Below the pieces are notes generated by a model that saw only the letters and a program-made list of their open reading frames with translations, did not search any database and was not told the DNA's origin. The position numbers and the translations under genes were made by a program. DNA of 5,927 bases from an uncultured Litoreibacter sp. (GTDB taxonomy: Bacteria; Pseudomonadota; Alphaproteobacteria; Rhodobacterales; Rhodobacteraceae): the NCBI GenBank assembly GCA_937928335.1, contig CALFWN010000163.1:1-5927 (forward strand), read 5' to 3'. Below, in pieces: positions 1-5,007 of this stretch; position 1 is the first letter of the stretch; each line of letters opens with the position of its first letter.

Positions 1-1944
1 AAGCGCGTCCGCCTCCTGCGAACCGCCCGCCGACAGGATATGGCGCTCCAGCTTCTCAGCCATCTGCGCATCAAAGGCGCCGCCCGCCTCCTCAAAGGCC
101 TCGAACGCATCGGCATCCATCACCTCGGACCACATGTAGGAATAATAGGCGCTGGAATAGCCGTCACCTGCAAAGACATGCGCGAAATGCGGTGTTGCGT
201 GGCGCATACGGATCGCGTGCGGCATCCCGAGGCCGTCCAGTATCTCTGCCTGCCGGGCCATAATGTCCTGCGGCACGGGGCCGTTGTGAAATTCCAGATC
301 CACCAGCGCGGAGGCCACATATTCCACCGTCGCAAACCCCTGATCATAGGTCGCGGCGTTGAACATTTTCTCCAGCAGGTCGCCGGGCATGGCCTCGCCG
401 GTTTTGTAATGCGTCGCGTGTTTTTGCAGCACCTCGGGCACTTCCAGCCAATGCTCGTAGAGCTGGCTTGGCAGCTCCACAAAATCGCGCGGAACCGAGG
501 TGCCGGAGATCATCTCATAGGTCACATCCGACAGCATCTGATGCAGCGCATGACCGAACTCGTGAAACAGGGTGCGCGCGTCGTCATAGGACAAAAGCGC
601 GGGCTCCCCTTTGGCGAAATTGCACACGTTGATCACATGCGGGCGGATGTCGCCCTTCAATTTCTGCTGGCTGCGCAGCGCGGAACACCACGCGCCCGAG
701 CGTTTGCCGGAGCGCGCGAAATAATCGCCGATGAACACCGCGACATGCTGCCCGTCACGGGTCACCTCCCAAGCTTTTGCATCCGGGTGGTGCAGCGCCA
801 CATCAAGCGGCGCGAAGCTGAGGCCAAAGAGCCTCTTGGCGCAGTCAAACGCGGCCTCGATCATGTTGTCGAGCTGCAAATAGGGCTTCAGCGCCGCCTC
901 ATCGAGGTCATGCTCCACCGCGCGGCGCTTCTCGGAATAATAGCGCCAGTCCCACGGCTCCAGCCGCCCGTTGACGCCGTCTTCATGCATCATCGCTTCC
1001 AGCTTATGGCCGTCCAGCTCCGCCTGCGCGCGGGCCGGTTTCCAGACCTGCATCAAAAGATCACGCACATTTCCGGGCGTCTTGGCCATCTCCGTGACCA
1101 GCTTGTAATCGGCAAATGTCTCATGACCCAGCAACTGCGCCCGTTCACGGCGCAGCTGCAACGTCTCCAGCGCGATGGCGCGGTTATCTGTCTTGCCGCC
1201 ACCAGCGCCGCGTGCGGTCCAGGCCTCATAGGCCGTCTCCCGCAGATCGCGCCGGTCGGAATATTGCAGGAAGGGCACAATGAGCGAGCGCGACAGGGTG
1301 ATCACATAACCCGCGACCCCCTTCTCCTGCGCCGCCGCCCTGGCGGAGGCCACGACGAAATCCGGCAAGCCGCCCAGATCATCCGCGCCGATTTCCATGA
1401 ACCAGTCACGCTCATCGGCCAGCAGGTTCTGGGTAAAGGCGGTGCCGATCACGGCGAGGCGGTTCTTGATCTCTTTCAGGCGCTCATATTCCGCCCCTTC
1501 CAAAGCCGCGCCCGCGCGTTGAAAGCTGCGCCGTTGCAGGAAGAGGACGCGCTGCTGTTCTGCGCTGAGGTCAAGGCTGTCGCGGTCGTCCCACAGCGCC
1601 TCCACCCGCGCAGCCAATGCGCGGTTCATCATCACCTCGGAGCCCCAGGCGGCCAGTTTTGGCGAAAAATCCCGCATCAGCGCCTCGCGTTTGGGGGTCG
1701 AGTCGACGCCCGCCAGCAGGTAGAAGGGCGAAAGCGCCTTCTCCATCCCCTCGCCCATCAGCGCCAGCGCGTCGATCGTATTGGCAAATGTTGCGGGCTC
1801 AGGATTGTCGGCAATCGCGGCCAGTTGGCCACGGGCCTCCTCAAGCGCCAGCGCGAAGGCGGGTTCGAAATCCTCATCTGTAATCGCATCAAAGGGCGGC
1901 AGCTCGAACGGGGTGGCCCAGGGGGCAAGCAGCGGGTTGGTCAT
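1..1944 (-). CDS. dcp: M3 family zinc metallopeptidase, peptidyl-dipeptidase Dcp type (C-terminus cut by window edge)
   Basis: This is a cytoplasmic zinc peptidase of family M3, which in the Dcp branch removes dipeptides from the C-terminus of peptides. The 648 visible codons are open throughout. The zinc site is HEFGH at residues 461-465 (His461 and His465 as ligands, Glu462 as catalytic base), with the third ligand Glu490 in RDFVELPSQ, 29 residues after His461 as in this family. The context SGTSVPRDFVELPSQLYEHW resembles Dcp more than oligopeptidase A. A Tyr-rich substrate loop (GYSSAYYSYMW) lies at 595-605. There is no signal peptide. The ATG at 1944 is preceded by AAAGGAG at 1954-1960, nine bases away. 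Dcp is usually about 670-680 residues, so roughly 25 are missing beyond base 1. The gene starts 54 bases after the permease on the same strand and may share its transcript. The family is certain; Dcp rather than another M3 oligopeptidase is likely. Confidence 0.95.
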   Translation of the reverse strand, partial: MTNPLLAPWATPFELPPFDAITDEDFEPAFALALEEARGQLAAIADNPEPATFANTIDALALMGEGMEKALSPFYLLAGVDSTPKREALMRDFSPKLAAWGSEVMMNRALAARVEALWDDRDSLDLSAEQQRVLFLQRRSFQRAGAALEGAEYERLKEIKNRLAVIGTAFTQNLLADERDWFMEIGADDLGGLPDFVVASARAAAQEKGVAGYVITLSRSLIVPFLQYSDRRDLRETAYEAWTARGAGGGKTDNRAIALETLQLRRERAQLLGHETFADYKLVTEMAKTPGNVRDLLMQVWKPARAQAELDGHKLEAMMHEDGVNGRLEPWDWRYYSEKRRAVEHDLDEAALKPYLQLDNMIEAAFDCAKRLFGLSFAPLDVALHHPDAKAWEVTRDGQHVAVFIGDYFARSGKRSGAWCSALRSQQKLKGDIRPHVINVCNFAKGEPALLSYDDARTLFHEFGHALHQMLSDVTYEMISGTSVPRDFVELPSQLYEHWLEVPEVLQKHATHYKTGEAMPGDLLEKMFNAATYDQGFATVEYVASALVDLEFHNGPVPQDIMARQAEILDGLGMPHAIRMRHATPHFAHVFAGDGYSSAYYSYMWSEVMDADAFEAFEEAGGAFDAQMAEKLERHILSAGGSQEADAL

Positions 1945-1998
1945 GGCGCGGGTCTCCTTTGCCTCTAAGCTAGCCCCGACCAGCCCGGACACAAGGGC

Positions 1999-2793
1999 TC
2001 AAGACGGGCGGTCGCGCATTTGTTTCTCAAGGCGTCTGAGGCCCAGCGACAGCACCAATGTCAGCGTCAGATAGATCAGCGCCACCACATTATAGGTCTC
2101 GAAATACCGAAAATTGCCCGCCGCGGTGACCTTGCCCAGCTGGGTGATGTCGGAGACCCCCAGCACCGAGACCAGCGAGCTGTCCTTCACCATCGCCACA
2201 AAATCATTGCCCAGAGGCGGCAGGATGGTGCGGATGGCCTGCGGGAAAACGATGCGGCGGAAGCGGTGCCAGCGGCCCAGCCCCAGCGCCTCTGCCGCCT
2301 CGATCTGGCCCGGCTCCACCGATTGGATACCTGCGCGAAACACTTCGGCGATAAAGGCGGAATACCCGATGGCCAGCGCCAGCGTCGCGCGCCACAGCAA
2401 GGGAAAGTCACGGGTGCGCCACGGCTCCGCGCCAAAAGGCTCCAACGCCCAATTGGCAAGCGCCACGATGCCGGGCGCCACCACGAAAGCCACATAAAGC
2501 AGCAGCACGATGATCGGGATGCCGCGCACCAGCTCGATATAGAAGCGCGCAATCTGGCGGGCCACGATGGAGCGAGACAGCGACATCACCGCCAAAAGCA
2601 GCCCCATCGCGGAGGCCGACGCAAACCCCACCAGCGTCACCAGCACGGTGATCTGCACCCCGCGCGACAGCGTGCCCATCACCTGCGCGTAAAGGTCATT
2701 GGCCCAGACCTGATAGAACATCCACACAATCAGCCCGCCCAGAAGGACGAGCCAATAGGGGAAATCCTGATCCGGTTTCGACGGCCCGATCAT
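1999..2793 (-). CDS. Polar amino acid ABC transporter permease (HisM/GlnP type)
   Basis: This 264-residue inner-membrane protein is the channel subunit of a family-3 (polar amino acid) ABC importer. Hydrophobic segments lie at about 13-30, 46-70, 86-112, 133-157, 196-213 and 235-253. Family marks are SRGVQITVLVTL at 43-54, ELVRGIPIIVLLLY at 87-100, and the EAA loop at about 162-196 (QIEAAEALGLGRW, then FPQAIR and LPPLGN), which docks on the ATPase. Length and motifs are complete. The ATG at 2793 is the first start in frame after the binding-protein stop. The nearest Shine-Dalgarno-like stretch, AGGG, overlaps that stop and is 13 bases away, so translation may depend on coupling to the upstream gene. 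Only one permease gene is visible, so a homodimer of the GlnP kind is possible. The substrate cannot be read from the sequence, and no ATPase gene adjoins it. Confidence 0.95.
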   Translation of the reverse strand: MIGPSKPDQDFPYWLVLLGGLIVWMFYQVWANDLYAQVMGTLSRGVQITVLVTLVGFASASAMGLLLAVMSLSRSIVARQIARFYIELVRGIPIIVLLLYVAFVVAPGIVALANWALEPFGAEPWRTRDFPLLWRATLALAIGYSAFIAEVFRAGIQSVEPGQIEAAEALGLGRWHRFRRIVFPQAIRTILPPLGNDFVAMVKDSSLVSVLGVSDITQLGKVTAAGNFRYFETYNVVALIYLTLTLVLSLGLRRLEKQMRDRPS

Positions 2794-2808
2794 GGCCGTA
2801 TGTCGACC

Positions 2809-3594
2809 CTAGCCGCCCAGCTTGTAGTCAAGGAACCATTTGGTGTTGAGCGCATCAATCGTGCCGTCTTTCTGCATATCGGCAATGGCCGCATTGATCG
2901 GCGCGACCAGATCGGAGCCTTTGGGGAAGATGAAGCCGAAATCCTCGGTCCCCAGCTTGTCGCCCACAATCTTCAGCGCCCCGTCAGAGGCCGCCACATA
3001 GCCGTTGCCCGCGGTCCCGTCCGTCAGCACCAGATCCACGTCGCCCGAGCGCAGGGCCGCGACGCCCGCGCCGAATGTCTCGAACTTGATGATGCGCGGG
3101 TTGGTCTCATCGCCGTCCAGCACCTCATAGACACCCACATAGAAGGGCGTGGTGCCGGGCTGCGCGGCCATCAGCAGCTCTGCATCCGCCGCGAAAGAGG
3201 CCGCATCCGCAAAGCGCTCCTCATCGCCGCGCACCAGCATGACCATCTCGGAGGTCATGTAGCTGTCGGAGAAATCGACCTTCTCCTTGCGGTCGTCGCG
3301 GATGGTGATGCCGGTCATGCCCAGATCATATTGCGCCTCAGACACCGCCGGGATCATCGCGTCCCAGCTGGTGTTTTCATAGACCACCGTGATGTTGATC
3401 CGCTCCGCGATCTCGGCCATCGCGTCATATTCCCAGCCAATCGCATTGCCGGTGCCGGGTTCGACGAATTGCAGCGGCGGATAGGCGTTTTCGGTGACCA
3501 CCACGACCTCGCGGCCCTCAAGGTCTGGCAGATGGCCATCGGCCAGGGCCGTTGTGGCAAGGCAGAGGGCGGCAAGTGTTGTGAGAAATTTCAT
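2809..3594 (-). CDS. Periplasmic amino-acid-type solute-binding protein (SBP family 3)
   Basis: This 261-residue protein is the periplasmic receptor of the importer whose permease follows 15 bases downstream. A Sec signal peptide covers residues 1-18, with a probable cleavage after TTALA before DGH. The mature part is a typical family-3 binding protein: [10 protein letters not shown] at 34-43, [14 protein letters not shown] at 53-66, then the ligand-binding stretch [19 protein letters not shown] at 94-112. There Arg102 matches the arginine that holds the ligand carboxylate in relatives. GTT at 147-149 and Asp192 in LTDGTAGN match other ligand contacts. There is no lipobox, so it should be soluble. 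The ATG at 3594 has CGGGAG at 3603-3608, eight bases upstream, and the signal peptide begins directly at this Met. The ligand is probably an amino acid or a similar small polar compound. The gene ends in TAG, in the same frame as the permease. Confidence 0.95.
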   Translation of the reverse strand: MKFLTTLAALCLATTALADGHLPDLEGREVVVVTENAYPPLQFVEPGTGNAIGWEYDAMAEIAERINITVVYENTSWDAMIPAVSEAQYDLGMTGITIRDDRKEKVDFSDSYMTSEMVMLVRGDEERFADAASFAADAELLMAAQPGTTPFYVGVYEVLDGDETNPRIIKFETFGAGVAALRSGDVDLVLTDGTAGNGYVAASDGALKIVGDKLGTEDFGFIFPKGSDLVAPINAAIADMQKDGTIDALNTKWFLDYKLGG

Positions 3595-3602
3595 CGGTCA
3601 GG

Positions 3603-3608
3603 CTCCCG
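3603..3608 (-). promoter_or_regulatory. Ribosome binding site of the solute-binding protein gene
   Basis: CGGGAG is read on the minus strand eight bases before the ATG at 3594. It directly abuts the tandem 14-base repeat at 3609-3636, so anything bound to that repeat, or any RNA fold involving it, would sit against the ribosome site. Confidence 0.6.
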
Positions 3609-3636
3609 TTGATGCAGATATGTTGATGCAAATATG
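3609..3636 (-). repeat. Tandem 14-base direct repeat in the leader of the binding-protein gene
   Basis: Two adjacent copies differ at one base: TTGATGCAGATATG at 3609-3622 and TTGATGCAAATATG at 3623-3636 (plus-strand reading). On the transcribed strand each unit reads CATAT(C/T)TGCATCAA. The stretch is AT-rich against a GC-rich background and lies between a possible promoter and the ribosome binding site. A paired operator for a transcription factor is the simplest reading; a repeated RNA-binding site in the leader is an alternative. The repeat itself is directly visible; any function is inferred. Confidence 0.7.
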
Positions 3637-3642
3637 GGACCG

Positions 3643-3670
3643 AGTATGAGGTCTGCGCCACGGTTTGCAA
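3643..3670 (-). promoter_or_regulatory. Possible sigma-70-type promoter for the transporter genes
   Basis: On the minus strand TTGCAA (3665-3670) and CATACT (3643-3648) are separated by 16 bases, each matching its consensus hexamer at four of six positions. Transcription would start near 3636, placing the tandem 14-base repeat in the first part of the message. The match is weak, and the regulator gene upstream on the same strand could also read through. Confidence 0.35.
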
Positions 3671-3699
3671 TGGGGGTGCAGAGGTTCCGGCCCCGGCCG

Positions 3700-4062
3700 C
3701 TAATCTGGCTGTCCGGCCTTTTCCCGGAGCGGCGCCAGCACCTCATGCTCGCCCCATTCGGTGAGCGCCTGCAAAACCGGGCCGAGCGTCTTGCCCTTTT
3801 CGGTCAGGCTGTATTCCACCCTGGGCGGCACCTGCGCAAAGATCTCGCGGTGCACCAGCCCGTCGGCTTCCAGCTCGCGGAGCTGCTTGGTCAGGCTGCG
3901 CGGGGTGATCTTGTAAAACAAGCGGCCCAGCTCGTTGAAGCGCAGCGTCTGCTCGCTGAGCCGAAACAGGATCGCGCCTTTCCATTTGCCGCCGATCAGA
4001 TCAAGCGTCGCCTCCATCGGGCAGCGTTCCAGAAGTTCGGGGTCGTGGCGTTGCTTGCGCAT
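3700..4062 (-). CDS. HxlR family winged-helix transcriptional regulator
   Basis: This is a 120-residue DNA-binding regulator of the HxlR (MarR-like, DUF24) family, whose members act as dimers and often sense reactive or aromatic compounds. The family signature RCPMEATLDLIGGKWKGAIL spans 13-32, with the conserved Cys14 just before the first helix. The winged helix-turn-helix follows: RFNELGRL, ITPRSLTKQLRELEADGLVHR at about 52-72, then the wing PPRVEYSLTEKG at 79-90. I chose the ATG at 4062 because relatives begin about a dozen residues before the CP-E motif. An in-frame ATG at 4104 would add 14 residues (MHKQNIYYPIGYCL) that look like translated promoter DNA, since they cover a TATACT box. 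Neither start has a strong ribosome site. The gene is divergent from the MAPEG gene, a usual layout for a regulator and its target, and is followed on the same strand by the transporter genes after a 105-base gap. Confidence 0.9.
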   Translation of the reverse strand: MRKQRHDPELLERCPMEATLDLIGGKWKGAILFRLSEQTLRFNELGRLFYKITPRSLTKQLRELEADGLVHREIFAQVPPRVEYSLTEKGKTLGPVLQALTEWGEHEVLAPLREKAGQPD

Positions 4063-4067
4063 GAGAC

Positions 4068-4107
4068 AGTATCCAATGGGATAGTATATGTTCTGTTTGT
4101 GCATACT
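4068..4107. promoter_or_regulatory. Possible HxlR operator and divergent promoter region
   Basis: AGTAT occurs at 4068-4072 and 4083-4087, exactly 15 bases apart, and its reverse complement ATACT at 4103-4107. The first two copies lie in an imperfect inverted repeat, AGTATCC (4068-4074), AATG, GGATAGT (4079-4085), with six of seven pairs. On the minus strand TATACT at 4083-4088 is a good -10 box that would start the regulator message about 14 bases before the ATG at 4062. On the plus strand CATACT at 4102-4107 is a possible -10 for the MAPEG gene. Several known HxlR-family operators (YodB type) contain TACT/AGTA half-sites, which fits autoregulation, but binding is inferred. Confidence 0.4.
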
Positions 4108-4110
4108 TAC

Positions 4111-4137
4111 GCCTGCGCGTGCAAGGCGCTAGCCTGC
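4111..4137 (+). repeat. Three-part element GCCTGC - GCAAGGC - GCCTGC in the MAPEG leader
   Basis: GCCTGC occurs at 4111-4116 and again at 4132-4137, a direct repeat with a 21-base period. Between them GCAAGGC (4121-4127) is complementary to either copy apart from one bulged base, with four-base loops on both sides (GCGT and GCTA). In RNA this would allow two mutually exclusive hairpins; in DNA the 21-base period equals two helical turns. A pyrimidine-rich stretch (about 4141-4164) separates it from the ribosome site of the MAPEG gene. The transcription start is unknown, so the element may or may not be transcribed. Confidence 0.45.
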
Positions 4138-4177
4138 CCATACCTTTTCCCAACCCCCTCCCTCAAGGAGAAAAAAC

Positions 4178-4579
4178 ATGAATTCCCCCGAACTCTACTG
4201 GTTGACCCTGTCGGTCGTTCTGACCGCCTGCCTGTGGCTGCCCTATGTCCTGAAGCTGATTGCCCAGGTGGGCGTTATTGCGGCGGTGAGCGACCCGAAC
4301 GCGGCGCGCGACTTTGACGCGGACTGGGCCGCCCGCGCAAGCAAGGCGCATGGCAACGCCGTTGAAAATCTGGTGGTGTTCGCCCCGCTGGCACTGCTTG
4401 TGGGACTTCTGGAAGTCAGCACTGCCGCAACCGCCACCGCCGCGATGGTCTATTTCTTCGCCCGGCTGGCGCATTACGTGGTCTATGTTGCGGGCATCGC
4501 GCCGCTGCGCACATTGACCTTCGCCATCGGCTGGGCCTGCACGATCATCATGGCAGTGCGGCTTTTGAGCGTCGGCTGA
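4178..4579 (+). CDS. MAPEG family integral membrane protein
   Basis: This 133-residue protein of the MAPEG superfamily (membrane-associated proteins in eicosanoid and glutathione metabolism) should form a four-helix bundle in the inner membrane. Hydrophobic segments lie at about 6-28, 61-81, 84-105 and 110-131. The family motif RASKAHGNAVENLVVF spans 53-68 (Arg53, His58, Asn60, Glu63), followed by ARLAHYVVY at 95-103 and Arg111, which match conserved polar positions inside the bundle. Eukaryotic relatives are glutathione transferases and peroxidases; the role of short bacterial members like this one is mostly unknown, so no reaction is assigned. AAGGAG at 4165-4170 precedes the ATG by seven bases. 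The divergent HxlR gene suggests induction by a chemical signal. Convergent with the ubiK-like gene. Confidence 0.92.
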   Translation: MNSPELYWLTLSVVLTACLWLPYVLKLIAQVGVIAAVSDPNAARDFDADWAARASKAHGNAVENLVVFAPLALLVGLLEVSTAATATAAMVYFFARLAHYVVYVAGIAPLRTLTFAIGWACTIIMAVRLLSVG

Positions 4580-4590
4580 CACGGCACCGT

Positions 4591-4616
4591 ACGGGCCGCG
4601 CCAATGCCTGGCCCGT
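4591..4616. terminator. Hairpin between convergent genes, possible weak terminator
   Basis: ACGGGCC at 4591-4597 pairs perfectly with GGCCCGT at 4610-4616 across a 12-base loop. It starts 12 bases after the MAPEG stop and lies 34 bases beyond the stop of the convergent ubiK-like gene, so it could serve both strands. Neither strand has a run of T after the stem, so intrinsic termination is uncertain. Confidence 0.35.
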
Positions 4617-4650
4617 CACGCCTGCAACCCTGCCACGCCCGCCACAAAGG

Positions 4651-4911
4651 TCATTTCCCGGCGGCGGGCTTCTTCTTGGTTTCCAGCGCGTCAAGACGCG
4701 CTTTCAGCGCCTCGTTCTCTTCGCGGGCCTTCTGGGCCATTGCGCGCACCGCGTCGAACTCGTCGCGGGTGACAAAATCGCGGTCGGCCAGCCAGCGGTC
4801 CATGATGGATTTCATCGCATTCTCGGCCTCTGATTTGGCCCCTTGCGCCACGCCCATCGCGTTGGTCATCAGCTGCGACATGTCGTCGAAAAATCTGTTC
4901 CGGGTCTGCAT
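4651..4911 (-). CDS. ubiK: UbiK-family accessory factor for ubiquinone biosynthesis (YqiC/BMFP family)
   Basis: This 86-residue small protein belongs to the UbiK/YqiC (BMFP) family, which in Enterobacteria assists the ubiquinone biosynthesis complex and has membrane-binding and fusogenic properties in vitro. The N-terminal half (MQTRNRFFDDMSQLMTNAMG, then about 21-40) looks like an amphipathic helix. Residues 47-79 (TRDEFDAVRAMAQKAREENE, then ALKARLDALETK) form a charged helix with a coiled-coil pattern, and the tail KKKPAAGK is basic. Length and the DRDFVTRDEFDAVRAMA stretch are typical for alphaproteobacterial members. The ATG at 4911 was chosen over a GTG at 4926 because that GTG is part of the GTGAGG ribosome site nine bases upstream. 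The gene is divergent from lgt with 96 bases between the starts. The family is well supported; a ubiquinone role in this organism rests on homology. Confidence 0.88.
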   Translation of the reverse strand: MQTRNRFFDDMSQLMTNAMGVAQGAKSEAENAMKSIMDRWLADRDFVTRDEFDAVRAMAQKAREENEALKARLDALETKKKPAAGK

Positions 4912-4920
4912 GGTCTCGTA

Positions 4921-4924
4921 CCTC
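4921..4924 (-). promoter_or_regulatory. Ribosome binding site that fixes the ubiK-like start
   Basis: GAGG (within GTGAGG) is read on the minus strand nine bases before the ATG at 4911. Using the overlapping GTG at 4926 as a start would leave that codon without a ribosome site and would make this site part of the coding sequence. Confidence 0.6.
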
Positions 4925-4938
4925 ACGTTTCGTCACAT

Positions 4939-4969
4939 CCTATATGGGACCCCCGGCCCGGTTTCTCAA
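4939..4969 (-). promoter_or_regulatory. Possible promoter of the ubiK-like gene
   Basis: On the minus strand TTGAGA (4964-4969) is followed by an AT stretch CATATAGG (4939-4946), which offers CATATA with a 17-base spacer or TATAGG with a 19-base spacer. It is the only AT-rich stretch between the two divergent genes. The match is modest. Confidence 0.3.
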
Positions 4970-4971
4970 GG

Positions 4972-4977
4972 TTGACA
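4972..4977 (+). promoter_or_regulatory. Consensus -35 box upstream of lgt
   Basis: TTGACA lies 36 bases before the lgt ATG, so the matching transcription start would fall at or just before the start codon. No good -10 hexamer is seen at 16-18 bases (CACTCA at the 17-base position), which lowers confidence. Alphaproteobacterial promoters often rely mainly on a good -35. Confidence 0.35.
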
Positions 4978-5007
4978 ACGCCGCAGGGCCGTCGCACTCA
5001 ACAGGTC

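Noticed and set aside
40..1968. Plus-strand open frame of 642 codons opposite the peptidase gene
   Set aside because: It is a shadow of the Dcp-like gene. The minus-strand protein has complete M3 motifs, whereas the plus-strand product is rich in Arg, His and Gln, matches no family I know, and has no ribosome site.
1982..1999. Five-pair hairpin AGCCC/GGGCT just after the permease stop as a terminator
   Set aside because: The stem is short, no T run follows on the minus strand, and the peptidase start follows closely, so termination there is not supported.
2020..3612. Plus-strand open frame of 530 codons opposite permease and binding protein
   Set aside because: It is antisense to two well-supported transporter genes and spans their junction. 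Its composition (His, Arg, Asp, Gln rich) is typical of GC-rich antisense frames.
3634..4317. Plus-strand open frame of 227 codons across the HxlR gene and into MAPEG
   Set aside because: It runs opposite the HxlR gene, through the intergenic region and into MAPEG in the wrong frame. The two real genes show clear family motifs.
4163..4582. Minus-strand open frame of 139 codons opposite MAPEG
   Set aside because: His/Gln/Arg-rich antisense shadow. The plus-strand gene has MAPEG motifs and a strong AAGGAG site.
4912..4926. GTG start at 4926 for the ubiK-like gene
   Set aside because: This GTG is part of the ribosome site GTGAGG serving the ATG at 4911, and family members begin at MQTRN-like sequence.
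4604..4975. Plus-strand open frame of 123 codons opposite the ubiK-like gene
   Set aside because: Ser/Arg-rich antisense shadow with no ribosome site; the minus-strand product matches the UbiK family along its whole length.
4843..5007. N-terminal extension of lgt by 55 codons upstream of 5008
   Set aside because: The extension overlaps the divergent ubiK-like coding region, is not hydrophobic and is unlike Lgt. The usual N-terminus starts at the ATG at 5008.
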